36,096 nt of DNA. Source: Myroides sp. 1354. GTDB lineage: Bacteria > Bacteroidota > Bacteroidia > Flavobacteriales > Flavobacteriaceae. The notes below the pieces were generated by a model. It worked only from the letters and a program-made list of their open reading frames with translations, did no database searches and was not told where the DNA came from. The DNA lies in assembly GCF_030324495.1 (NCBI RefSeq), contig NZ_JACAGN010000019.1:1-36096 (forward strand), given 5' to 3'. Numbering within the stretch: position 1 is the first letter of the stretch; the number at the start of each line of letters is the position of its first letter. The position numbers and the translations under genes are program-made. Positions 6,977 to 14,235 of this stretch are shown here, one piece after another.

Positions 6977-7642
6977 TTATTCTTGTTCAAAAGAAAGCAA
7001 GGTTCCATCTTTTTTAAATTCGATAGCATATCTCGAACGTTCATTGTTAATCGTTCTTGGATACCAGCGTACGCGATTATTCCTCGTAATAACATAAACT
7101 ATTAAATCAGTAGAATCACCTCCTATTTCTTCCACTTTTTCTTTTAATGCTTCGTATACATTATTTGCATGTACAAAAGGAATCTCTTCTAAAGATACTA
7201 AGTCTTGCTCAATTTTAGTGTGTTTAGACAACACAACAGGTTTCGGCTCTTGCCACTGTCCATCTGTATAATAATATTCATCGACATAATTGGCATGATC
7301 GGGATTTTGAATCTGAAGCAAGACGCGGTAATTATCGTAAAAATGAATGGATTGATAAACATAAATAGGTTTGCCTTTCAATTGAGGGAGGTTTCGCAAG
7401 GCTGCTTCCACTTCTTGCAGTGCTTCTTTATTTGATGCAAATCCAAATTTCTTTTGAGTTTGATTCACCCCTGCTTCTTCTACAGAAAGCTCCCTTTGTA
7501 ACTCCACTGATTTTTCGCCAACGGAATCAATAGCCCTACTTCCATTTTTGGTCTCTTCAATAGACTTTAAAAACTCTGTACATGAACTCAAAAAAACAAG
7601 AGCGAGCAACAATAAACTGGTGGTTATAGTTCTTTTTTTCAT
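6977..7642 (-). CDS. Lipoprotein of unknown function
   Basis: A 221-aa protein with a type II signal peptide: basic MKKR, a hydrophobic stretch, and lipobox LSSC with C21 as the lipidated residue. After C21 come TEFLKSIEET, an acidic, low-complexity linker of about 40 residues, then a folded region (about 65-221) that I cannot assign. Residues after the Cys do not give a clear sorting call. It starts 3 bp after the membrane-protein gene at 7646, so the two are almost surely cotranscribed and may act together at the envelope. Confidence 0.75.
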   Translation of the reverse strand: MKKRTITTSLLLLALVFLSSCTEFLKSIEETKNGSRAIDSVGEKSVELQRELSVEEAGVNQTQKKFGFASNKEALQEVEAALRNLPQLKGKPIYVYQSIHFYDNYRVLLQIQNPDHANYVDEYYYTDGQWQEPKPVVLSKHTKIEQDLVSLEEIPFVHANNVYEALKEKVEEIGGDSTDLIVYVITRNNRVRWYPRTINNERSRYAIEFKKDGTLLSFEQE

Positions 7643-7645
7643 GGT

Positions 7646-8623
7646 TTACATTGGATTAATGTCCTGTTCAAATTGCACTTTTTTAGGTTCTTTTGGATCA
7701 TAGAACAGCATGCAACTAGTTTGATGTTTAACACTTCCCACCTCGAGTAAAGACACGATTTTCTTTAGTACCACTTGATGTACTATTCCTTTATCATCGC
7801 TATATTCCACATCAAATCGAACTTCTGGTTGTTCATTGATATAAGTTCCTGTTTGTTGAACTTGTACAACTGTGCCATTTACTCGTTTTCCTCTAAACTT
7901 GAGCGCCAAACTAGAAGAACCGATATTCAGTTTTTTAAAGATCAAAAACTTTGCGATTAGGTACAGAATTCCAGCAAACAGAATTAAAAAACCAGCACTA
8001 CTAAGTAAAGGATGACTCAGCGTTAAAAAACGCCAACCAAAACCTTGACTTTCTAATTGATAAGAAAATACGTAATAATAGACGATTCCCACAAAGAACA
8101 ACAGCCAACCAACAAAAAACCACCCGTTTACTTTTCCTTTTGTTCCCTCTACAATTACATAGGGGCGTTGCTTAAAACTAGAATCAACGCGTAGATGAAT
8201 GTGTTTCCCTTCTTCGAATCGCCTTTCTTCAGGTTTTGAATCTCTAACCTCCATCATATGTCTAATAGATTCTCCTTCAAAATTATGCAAGGCAAGCACG
8301 AGAGATTTAATTGCTGTATTGTGCTCAAAAATTGTACTTCCACTTGCTTGGACAATACGCGCTTCTATTCGTTTCCCTCTTTGATTTATTTTATTAATAT
8401 TCCATTTTGTTTGGATGGTATATTTGAAAATTACAGCTAGTAAAACGCCCAATACAATTGTCCATAAAACAAAACTCATCCCCAAGTACACGAAGGTCTC
8501 CGTTGGATTTACCTGATCCAAATACCGTCTTGGATATTCACTTCCATAATAAATGATAGCTGGGTGTGCAAAGATAAAATACAAGAAAAAAAATAGCCAA
8601 AATAGGCCAAAGGCTTTACGCAT
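7646..8623 (-). CDS. Membrane protein, tandem DUF3592-like
   Basis: A 325-aa protein with four predicted membrane segments at about 4-26, 44-66, 168-190 and 209-229. Each pair is followed by a soluble beta-rich domain: RGKRIEARIVQASGS at about 82-96 and RGKRVNGTVVQVQQTGTY at about 244-261, the latter running on to VEYSDDKGIVHQVV and LFYDPKEPKKVQFE. These are typical DUF3592 features, and the arrangement looks like an internal duplication in which the first copy has diverged. Function unknown. First gene of the operon with the lipoprotein and GNAT. Confidence 0.7.
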   Translation of the reverse strand: MRKAFGLFWLFFFLYFIFAHPAIIYYGSEYPRRYLDQVNPTETFVYLGMSFVLWTIVLGVLLAVIFKYTIQTKWNINKINQRGKRIEARIVQASGSTIFEHNTAIKSLVLALHNFEGESIRHMMEVRDSKPEERRFEEGKHIHLRVDSSFKQRPYVIVEGTKGKVNGWFFVGWLLFFVGIVYYYVFSYQLESQGFGWRFLTLSHPLLSSAGFLILFAGILYLIAKFLIFKKLNIGSSSLALKFRGKRVNGTVVQVQQTGTYINEQPEVRFDVEYSDDKGIVHQVVLKKIVSLLEVGSVKHQTSCMLFYDPKEPKKVQFEQDINPM

Positions 8624-8676
8624 AATTGTAATTTTTGGTAAACGTTTTTTTTCGCGTAAGGTGATAGGTGATTTTT

Positions 8677-8684
8677 CAAAAGTA
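8677..8684 (-). promoter_or_regulatory. -7 box for the 8623 operon
   Basis: Minus-strand TACTTTTG matches TAnnTTTG and would give a leader of about 45-50 nt. No -33 TTG is apparent. Confidence 0.5.
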
Positions 8685-8729
8685 CAAAAAAAGTGTTTTT
8701 GTTTCTTTGCTTTTTCGCTTTTTCGCTTT

Positions 8730-8768
8730 TTTATCTCATTAGGTTTATGTTTTATTTTAGTATTCGCT
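8730..8768 (+). repeat. Dispersed core repeat, copy 1
   Basis: This stretch, starting TTTATCTCATTAGG and ending GTATTCGCT, matches about 33 of 39 positions of the copy at 27871 and closely matches the minus-strand copy at 15287-15228. It is preceded by a CGCTTTTT simple repeat and followed by a REP hairpin and a heptamer array. It lacks the GATGAATCTACGC extension of the other copies. Confidence 0.7.
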
Positions 8769-8793
8769 TTAAAAAGGTTATGTCATGCTATTA

Positions 8794-8816
8794 GGCACAT
8801 GACCATGTGCCCCTAC
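8794..8816 (-). repeat. Single GTAG-headed REP-like hairpin
   Basis: On the minus strand GTAG is followed by the palindrome GGCACATG-GT-CATGTGCC (8-bp perfect stem). Head and architecture are the same as in the array at 271-428, but the stem sequence differs. Confidence 0.75.
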
Positions 8817-8817
8817 A

Positions 8818-8949
8818 TCTCTCCTCTCTCCTCTCTCCTCTTTCCTCTTTCCTCTCTCCTCTTTCCTCTCTCCTCTTTCCTCTCTCCTCTCTCCTCTCTC
8901 CACTCTCCTCTCTCCACTCTCCTCTTTCCTCTCTCCTCTTTCCTCTCTC
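8818..8949. repeat. Heptanucleotide array (CTCTCCT/CTTTCCT)n
   Basis: About 130 bp of polypyrimidine DNA built of 7-nt units CTCTCCT, CTTTCCT and CTCTCCA. It starts 8 bp past the stop codon of the WrbA-RidA gene. The gene-free stretch 8624-8957 holds, in order from low to high coordinate, a promoter, a core repeat, a REP hairpin and this array. Open frames through it are low-complexity artefacts. Confidence 0.9.
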
Positions 8950-8957
8950 CAAAAAAA

Positions 8958-10109
8958 CTATTCCACCTCAAATATCGCCTGAATAGAAACACTTGATCCC
9001 AAAGGCAAAGAACTTGCGCCTCCAGTATTTCGAGTGTGTTTTCCTTTTTCTCCCAATACTTCAACCACTAGATCTGAAGCGGGATTCATCAATACTGCAT
9101 GTTGCGTATACGTATCTACAGTATTAAAAGCACCGATTAACTGTACACAGCGTTGTACTTTATTCAAATCACCTCCCACGGCATCTCTTAAAATAGCCAA
9201 TACATTGAGCATGGTAACTTTAGTAGCTTCCTTTACTTGTTCTTCATTGACATCTACTCCTAATTTACCTGGATTAAATATCTTTCCATCCTTTAAAGCG
9301 ACTTGATTAATAAATACCAAATTCCCTGTTCGCACGTATAATTCATAATTTCCTACAGGTTTAGGCAATTGGGGGAGTTCTATATTTTTATCTTTCAATA
9401 CTTGATTGAGGTCTATATGTTCTACACTCGCTTTAGATTTAATTGTAGATTCTGTTTTTTTACTACCTTTTAATCCACTAGCTACTCTCGCTAATTTTTC
9501 TCCTTGATTTTGAGCCAACTTGCGTTCGTCTGCAGTAGGACGTTCGCCTTTATTAATTGACATGGGACTCGTAATTCCCAAGACAGAATTCCCTGTAGTT
9601 TTGGTTTGATCAATCGTATCAAACCCTTGAATTCCGTTGGGAACTAATACCATTCCATGAACTGCCAAAGTATTCCAAAAAGACTGTAAGGCCAATTCAT
9701 TCGCTGCCCCACTTCCTCCAGCCATAAACACGGTGGCTGGTTTTTCTTCCAATGCACGAGCGCTCCAAAGATCAATCGTTTGAGCAAAAAAAGCACTCAT
9801 TCCCGTACTGATATTGCCAAAGTAAACAGGCGAACCAAAAGCTATTCCGTCATAAGTTGGCAATTCAGTTACTTCTACAAGAGGAACAGCAGCTAAACTA
9901 GGGTGATTACTTTCTTTTACTTTTTTGATTGTTGCTTTAGCACCAGGCCATCGTTCAACTCCTTGGGCTATTTCTTTTGCTAAAGTATAAGTTCCACCTT
10001 GATCGGAATCAATCAGAACTAAAATATGTGTTGTTTTTTCTTGTGCCATACTTTGTTGGGTATTTAAAATCAATACGAGGGCAAAAATGAAAATTGTAAT
10101 TTGTTTCAT
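8958..10109 (-). CDS. Exported WrbA-like flavodoxin fused to RidA-like domain
   Basis: A 383-aa protein. It has a signal peptide (MKQITIFIFALVLILN, cleavage likely after SMAQ), so it should be periplasmic. Residues about 28-205 resemble WrbA-type NAD(P)H:quinone oxidoreductases: ILVLIDSDQGGTYTLAKEI (FMN phosphate loop), FGSPVYFGN, and FMAGGSGAANELALQSFW followed by HGMVLVPNG. A linker rich in Lys and Ser follows. Residues about 255-383 form a RidA/YjgF domain (GNLVFINQVALKDG, NVLAILRDAVGGDLNKV, VVEVLGEKGKHTRNTGG, ASSLPLGSSVSI). The start at 10109 is chosen because it gives the signal peptide; an upstream start would run into the AraC gene. Divergent from an AraC regulator. Confidence 0.85.
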   Translation of the reverse strand: MKQITIFIFALVLILNTQQSMAQEKTTHILVLIDSDQGGTYTLAKEIAQGVERWPGAKATIKKVKESNHPSLAAVPLVEVTELPTYDGIAFGSPVYFGNISTGMSAFFAQTIDLWSARALEEKPATVFMAGGSGAANELALQSFWNTLAVHGMVLVPNGIQGFDTIDQTKTTGNSVLGITSPMSINKGERPTADERKLAQNQGEKLARVASGLKGSKKTESTIKSKASVEHIDLNQVLKDKNIELPQLPKPVGNYELYVRTGNLVFINQVALKDGKIFNPGKLGVDVNEEQVKEATKVTMLNVLAILRDAVGGDLNKVQRCVQLIGAFNTVDTYTQHAVLMNPASDLVVEVLGEKGKHTRNTGGASSLPLGSSVSIQAIFEVE

Positions 10110-10130
10110 GTATTTTTTGATTTGTTTCAG

Positions 10131-10162
10131 CAAAGATACACTTGCTTTTTTTATTAACTTTG
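10131..10162. promoter_or_regulatory. Divergent promoters for WrbA-RidA and AraC genes
   Basis: Two -7 boxes lie back to back in a 64-bp intergenic region: minus TATCTTTG at 10138-10131 for the WrbA-RidA gene, and plus TAACTTTG at 10155-10162 for araC. The plus box implies a leader of fewer than 10 nt. Neither has a TTG at the ideal distance, which would fit activator dependence. Confidence 0.6.
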
Positions 10163-10173
10163 CCAAAAAGTAT

Positions 10174-10974
10174 ATGCAAAACGACACACCTAAATGTGGT
10201 TTAATAGAGCAAAACGAAGGAAATTATATCGATAATCTCTTGATTGATGCCTATTTTTGGTATGTACAAAACTGGCAACACGACGATTATACCCATACCC
10301 ATCAACGTTATCAGTTGACTTATGTAGAACAAGGGTATCAGTACTTTCATTTAAACAACAAGACCTATTTAGTACCGCAACATCACGTCATTTGGATTCC
10401 TTCTAATACAGCACACCGCATCAGTTCAGAGGCTAAAACAGTACACTTGCGCGTTGCTCTTTTTAAAACTGTACCTCAATCGGATTTCTTTCAGCAGGTA
10501 CACGTATTCTCTGCACCTCCGGTATTGAAAGAAATGCTGTTGTATGCGAGTAAGTGGAATCAAGTTGTAGATGAAAACCCAGATCAAGCACTTTTCATTC
10601 AAGCCATTTTGAGGAATCTTCCTGAATTTTGTCAGGAAAATGAATCCTTACACATTCCCGTTCCTACACATTCTCGTTTATTAGCGGTTTGTGATTATAT
10701 TAATACTCACTTCCACAGCTCTTGTAAAACAGAAGATTTGGCTGAGATTGCCCAAGTATCTACTCGAAGTTTACAACGCTTATTCAAACAAGAAACAGGT
10801 ATAACTCTTCAGAAATACACCCAGCTGATTCGCATCCTAAAAAGCATTGAACTAAGAGATACTCAACAATATACCTTAAGTGAAATTGCACATCTAGTAG
10901 GTTATAGCAGTTTATCTGCCTTTACACTTTCCTATAATACCATTATGAAATCCAAACCCCAAAAGCAAAAATAA
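10174..10974 (+). CDS. AraC family transcriptional regulator
   Basis: A 266-aa regulator. The N-terminal half is an AraC-type cupin: HTHQRYQLTYVEQGYQYFHL, then VPQHHVIWIPSNTAHRI. The C-terminal pair of helix-turn-helix motifs is at about 170-262: LAEIAQVSTRSLQRLFKQET (first HTH) and TLSEIAHLVGYSSLSAFTLS (second HTH). The start MQNDTPKCG at 10174 is preferred because upstream codons overlap the divergent promoter. It most likely controls the divergent flavodoxin-RidA gene; the ligand is unknown. Confidence 0.88.
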   Translation: MQNDTPKCGLIEQNEGNYIDNLLIDAYFWYVQNWQHDDYTHTHQRYQLTYVEQGYQYFHLNNKTYLVPQHHVIWIPSNTAHRISSEAKTVHLRVALFKTVPQSDFFQQVHVFSAPPVLKEMLLYASKWNQVVDENPDQALFIQAILRNLPEFCQENESLHIPVPTHSRLLAVCDYINTHFHSSCKTEDLAEIAQVSTRSLQRLFKQETGITLQKYTQLIRILKSIELRDTQQYTLSEIAHLVGYSSLSAFTLSYNTIMKSKPQKQK

Positions 10975-11105
10975 CGAAGCCCAATAAAAGTCTAAAGCCC
11001 TTTATTCTTCCTCCACTATTTGCGAAGTTTTTACATTTTTTTTAACCTTTTATGTTTATAACCCATTCTTTTTACTTAATTTAGCCTCTAATAAAAAAAC
11101 TTCAT

Positions 11106-11681
11106 ATGAAAAAATTAGGCCTACTTTTTAGCATTTTACTAACGTCATTTGCTTTTAATTCTTATGCTCAATCACCTATTAATGTAGGGATTAAAGCAGG
11201 CGCTAACTTCACAAATTTTTCGAGTAATCCTAAAGATTACAGCAGTAAAACGGCTTCTGGTTTTGGTGTAGGTGCAATGGCACGTATTAACTTGAATCGT
11301 TCCTATATTCAAGCGGATTTGATGTATTCAGAAAAGAGCATCAAATTTGAATCGGATCTTAGCAGTGACAAAACGAAAATGAAAAACATCGAAATTCCAG
11401 TGGTATATGGATATAAATTATTAAAAAGTCCGTTATACAATGTAAGAGTTTTTGGTGGTGGAGTATATTCTGTAATTTTAAATGATTTATCTAAAGGTTC
11501 TGTTGACCATGCATTTGATAAATTCGACAAATCGAATATTGGATACCGTGTAGGTGCTGGTGTAGATATTTTAAAATTCACTGTAGACGTTTCTTATGAT
11601 GGAGGGTTAAATAACGTAAGTAAAGACTTCTCATCAAAACCAAATACTTGGTTTGTTGCAGTTGGATTTAAATTCCTATAA
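11106..11681 (+). CDS. Outer membrane beta-barrel protein
   Basis: A 191-aa protein with a clear signal peptide (MKKLGLLFSILLTSFAFNSYAQ, cleaved after YAQ). It continues with INVGIKAGANFTNFSS and alternating strands ending in FVAVGFKFL with C-terminal aromatic-hydrophobic residues, as in the porin-type OMP_b-brl_2 family (PorT-like barrels common in Bacteroidota). The barrel is short, eight strands or so. No specific function can be given. It is monocistronic: about 130 bp of AT-rich DNA precedes it, and a terminator follows. Confidence 0.85.
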   Translation: MKKLGLLFSILLTSFAFNSYAQSPINVGIKAGANFTNFSSNPKDYSSKTASGFGVGAMARINLNRSYIQADLMYSEKSIKFESDLSSDKTKMKNIEIPVVYGYKLLKSPLYNVRVFGGGVYSVILNDLSKGSVDHAFDKFDKSNIGYRVGAGVDILKFTVDVSYDGGLNNVSKDFSSKPNTWFVAVGFKFL

Positions 11682-11703
11682 TCCCACTTCCCTTATATAC
11701 ATT

Positions 11704-11734
11704 AAGGCTATTACTTTTGGTGATAGCCTTTTTT
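11704..11734 (+). terminator. Terminator of the barrel protein gene
   Basis: AAGGCTAT and ATAGCCTT form a perfect 8-bp stem with an 11-nt loop, followed by a T-run. Confidence 0.88.
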
Positions 11735-11806
11735 GTTGTTCTACTTATTTCAAAGTAGCTTGTAAACAGTTTAAAATTCAACGCTAGTTTTGCTTTAAAT
11801 TTTTAT

Positions 11807-11814
11807 TATTTTTG
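11807..11814 (+). promoter_or_regulatory. -7 box of smpB, implying a leaderless mRNA
   Basis: TATTTTTG (TAnnTTTG) ends only 4 nt before the smpB ATG at 11819. Transcription starting 5-7 nt downstream of the box would begin at or next to the start codon. A TTG at 11790-11792 is somewhat too close for a normal -33 element. Confidence 0.5.
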
Positions 11815-11818
11815 TGCT

Positions 11819-12271
11819 ATGCAAAAGAACATCAACATTCTAAATAAAAGAGCTAAGTTCGAATACGAAATCTTAGATAAATATACTGCTGGAATTGTGC
11901 TTACGGGTACAGAAATTAAATCATTGCGCCTAGGTAAAGCTAGTATTGCGGAAAGTTTCTGTGAATTCCAAAACCTAGAGCTTTTTGTGATTAACTCACA
12001 AATCGAAGAATACGCTAATAGTAGTCACTTCAACCACAAAGCCAAAACAGAACGCAAACTATTATTGAATAAAAAAGAGCTGAAGAGTTTACACAAAAGT
12101 GTTCAGAATAAAGGATTAACGATTATTCCTCTGCGTTTATTCATCAATGAAAAAGGATTGGCTAAAATGGATATTGCCTTGTGTAAAGGAAAGAAAAACT
12201 ACGACAAGCGAGAGACAATAAAAGATCGAGACAATAAAATAGCATTAGATCGCTTAAAGAAAGCGTATTAA
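11819..12271 (+). CDS. smpB: SsrA-binding protein SmpB
   Basis: The tmRNA partner that brings alanyl-tmRNA into stalled ribosomes for trans-translation. 150 aa, full length. Family marks: NKRAKFEYEILDKYTAGIVLTGTEIKSLR at about 8-36, KASIAESFCEF, HFNHKAKTERKLLLNKKEL, and a basic C-terminal tail from KGKKNYDKRETIKDRD onwards that enters the mRNA channel. It is a single-gene unit between two terminators. tmRNA itself is not in the window. Confidence 0.97.
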   Translation: MQKNINILNKRAKFEYEILDKYTAGIVLTGTEIKSLRLGKASIAESFCEFQNLELFVINSQIEEYANSSHFNHKAKTERKLLLNKKELKSLHKSVQNKGLTIIPLRLFINEKGLAKMDIALCKGKKNYDKRETIKDRDNKIALDRLKKAY

Positions 12272-12292
12272 TGCTTTGATTTTACTCCTATA

Positions 12293-12317
12293 GGCATCCT
12301 TTTGGATGCTTTTTTTA
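12293..12317 (+). terminator. Terminator of smpB
   Basis: AGGCATCC-TTTT-GGATGCT followed by six or more T. It is 21 bp after the smpB stop. Confidence 0.9.
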
Positions 12318-12345
12318 TAACTACATCCCAAATACAACTTAAAAA

Positions 12346-13611
12346 ATGAAAAAGAATCTACTATGCGCTCTTGCTTTTTTGCTAACTGCTGTGGCGATGG
12401 GACAAAACAGAGAATCAGATAACTACCCTAAAACGGGAGATGGAGAACCTGTAGCCCCAATGATGGCTCCACGTAGTCAAAGCAACCAATATTCCAACAA
12501 TCAGATTGCTACGGAATACGACTTCGTACTTAACGATTACTATCGCGAATATGAAAAAGTGTCCTTAGATAAAAATGCCATAATCATTTATGATTATGAC
12601 GGAACGTTAAAATCCTTCAACTTAGAAACCAAAAAGGTTAATTGGACCTTTGTTGCTAGTGATTCTACTGTTACCTATGCGCGAAACAAAATGACATTGG
12701 AAGATGGCGTTTTATATGTGCCCTTTCACAATGGAGAATTATATGCTTTAAACCACAAAACAGGCGAAAAATTTTGGGAGGTAAAAATTGGTTTAAAAAA
12801 TGGAGCCCTCAACAAAATGATGATCAATCAAATTCCAGTGATTCACGATGATAAACTATATTTAGTTACCCAACATGAAAACAAGAACATTTACGCTTTA
12901 AATAAGAAAACAGGACGCCACATTTGGAACTATCAACTAGAATATCCATACAACCACATGCCTGTTTTATATAGCAGCGGTAAAATATTTGTTCCCAATG
13001 CACCTTATGTATACAGTTTTGACGCTGAAACGGGACAAGCCCTATACATTCGCGGATTTAAAACAGGAATGTATTCTAGAGCGGTAACAGATGGAAAGCG
13101 CGTTTTTATTGCCGATTTATCCCAAGATCTTTTTGCTTTAGATCCTGAAAAATTAGATATCCTTTGGCAGATAGAACTCCCTGAAGGTGTAATTGATCAT
13201 AAAATGGTGTTTAAAAACAATCAATTGCTACTAGCAACAGCACACAATTTCTATGCGATAAATCCAGAAACAGGTGCTATTACTTGGCAAACAGAAGTAC
13301 CGCGCAAAGAGCATGCTGAATCGCGCTTTGTAGTAAAACAATTGACGGAATTCAACAATAAACTATACGCCTACAACAACAAGAGTACCTTCTTTGTTGT
13401 AAATTCCAAAAATGGAAAATTAGAAAAGGAAATTGACTTACAAAATGATCCAATTTCCAATATTGAAATACAAGATGAAAATACCGCTTACTTCTATTGT
13501 GAAATGGGATTAATTAAACTCAACCTCAAAACGAATAAAGAAGAATTATTGTATATCAGAGGTTCTATTCAATCCGATCCAAATGAAAATTACATTCTAT
13601 TGGTACGATAG
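12346..13611 (+). CDS. Exported PQQ-like beta-propeller repeat protein
   Basis: A 421-aa protein with a signal peptide (MKKNLLCALAFLLTAVAMGQ). After a Pro/Ser/Gln-rich linker (to about 50) it has repeated blades with the PQQ-repeat signature: YDGTLKSFNLETKKVNWTF, HNGELYALNHKTGEKFWEV, NIYALNKKTGRHIWNYQ, YVYSFDAETGQALY, LFALDPEKLDILWQIEL and FYAINPETGAITWQTEV. This makes an eight-bladed or smaller BamB-like propeller without obvious catalytic residues, so a structural or binding role outside the cytoplasm is likelier than a dehydrogenase. A heptamer array begins immediately at the stop codon. Confidence 0.82.
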   Translation: MKKNLLCALAFLLTAVAMGQNRESDNYPKTGDGEPVAPMMAPRSQSNQYSNNQIATEYDFVLNDYYREYEKVSLDKNAIIIYDYDGTLKSFNLETKKVNWTFVASDSTVTYARNKMTLEDGVLYVPFHNGELYALNHKTGEKFWEVKIGLKNGALNKMMINQIPVIHDDKLYLVTQHENKNIYALNKKTGRHIWNYQLEYPYNHMPVLYSSGKIFVPNAPYVYSFDAETGQALYIRGFKTGMYSRAVTDGKRVFIADLSQDLFALDPEKLDILWQIELPEGVIDHKMVFKNNQLLLATAHNFYAINPETGAITWQTEVPRKEHAESRFVVKQLTEFNNKLYAYNNKSTFFVVNSKNGKLEKEIDLQNDPISNIEIQDENTAYFYCEMGLIKLNLKTNKEELLYIRGSIQSDPNENYILLVR

Positions 13612-13658
13612 GTTGTTGACGGTTGATGGTTGATGGTTGATTGTTGATTGTTGATTGA
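13612..13658 (+). repeat. Heptanucleotide array (GGTTGAT/TGTTGAT)n
   Basis: Three GGTTGAT units then two TGTTGAT units, with a partial lead-in, starting at the base after the TAG stop of the propeller gene. It shares the 19-mer GATTGTTGATTGTTGATTG with the minus strand of the array at 24724-24834. Confidence 0.85.
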
Positions 13659-13680
13659 CAAAAAAAAACTCAAAATAGAA

Positions 13681-13710
13681 AGACCAATCCTTCGTAGGGG
13701 TTGGTTTTTT
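13681..13710 (+). terminator. Terminator of the propeller gene
   Basis: ACCAATCC and GGGTTGGT pair over 8 bp (one G-T) with loop TTCGTAG, then TTTTTT. The heptamer array therefore lies inside the transcribed 3' UTR. Confidence 0.8.
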
Positions 13711-13756
13711 AGCTTTTTAGTTTTTTTTGTGCAAATTTCCGATGAATCCTCATCCT

Positions 13757-14128
13757 CTAGTCATCTAATTCTCTATCCAAAATATTCAACTTACACTGTT
13801 GAATTTGTTTTTTCATCGCGCGTAGTTCACTCATTTTCTCATCAATTTGTTTGAGTTTTAGATTGAGTACATCCAATTGGGCTTTTGTTGTCCATTGTTT
13901 TTCATGCCAAGCATCGATAACTTCTTTTATTTCTGAAAGGGTAAATCCAACAGCTTTTGCCATTTGAATGAATCGCAATTTATCCACTGCATCATCTCCA
14001 TAATACGCGTAGTTATTGGTAATGACTTCTTTTTTAGTTTCGCTTCGAATCAATCCTTTTTTCTCATAAAATCGGATGGTTGCAATGGGGATTCCCACTT
14101 CTTTGGCTAACTGACTAATTAACTTCAT
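13757..14128 (-). CDS. MerR family transcriptional regulator
   Basis: A 123-aa MerR protein. The N-terminal winged helix shows ISQLAKEVGIPIATIRFYEKKGLI, then YAYYGDDAVDKLRFIQMAKAVGFTLSEIKEVID. A coiled coil runs from about 80 to 115 (KLKQIDEKMSELRAMKKQIQQC). Only one cysteine is in the effector end, so a metal-binding role of the CueR or MerR kind is not supported; an organic ligand or redox signal is more likely. It is divergent from the hydrolase at 14236 and shares a palindrome with it, suggesting that it regulates both. Confidence 0.88.
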   Translation of the reverse strand: MKLISQLAKEVGIPIATIRFYEKKGLIRSETKKEVITNNYAYYGDDAVDKLRFIQMAKAVGFTLSEIKEVIDAWHEKQWTTKAQLDVLNLKLKQIDEKMSELRAMKKQIQQCKLNILDRELDD

Positions 14129-14156
14129 CTGTTAAAGTATTTCTAAAAAACAAAGT

Positions 14157-14172
14157 ATGAAGTATACTTCAT
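14157..14172. promoter_or_regulatory. Palindromic operator between merR and hydrolase
   Basis: The perfect 16-bp palindrome ATGAAGTATACTTCAT lies in the 107-bp divergent region. On the plus strand it is just upstream of a plausible -33 TTG (14175-14177) and near-consensus -7 TAGTTTTA (14198-14205, 20-nt spacer). On the minus strand it adjoins CATACTTTG, the best -7 candidate for merR. Confidence 0.65.
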
Positions 14173-14235
14173 GGTTGTTAGATGTAAAAATAGTATTTAG
14201 TTTTACATGTATCAAATAAAAAAACAAATTCAATC

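Noticed and set aside
8813..9064. Minus-strand reading frame rich in Glu, Arg and Gly
   Set aside because: It is the translation of the CTCTCCT heptamer array, which also gives open frames on other phases, and it overlaps the confident WrbA-RidA gene.
12346..13611. PQQ-dependent dehydrogenase
   Set aside because: Blades are present, but at 421 aa it is too short, and no PQQ-binding cysteine pair or cytochrome domain is seen.
13757..14128. Copper or mercury MerR sensor
   Set aside because: Only one cysteine near the C-terminus and no metal transporter nearby.
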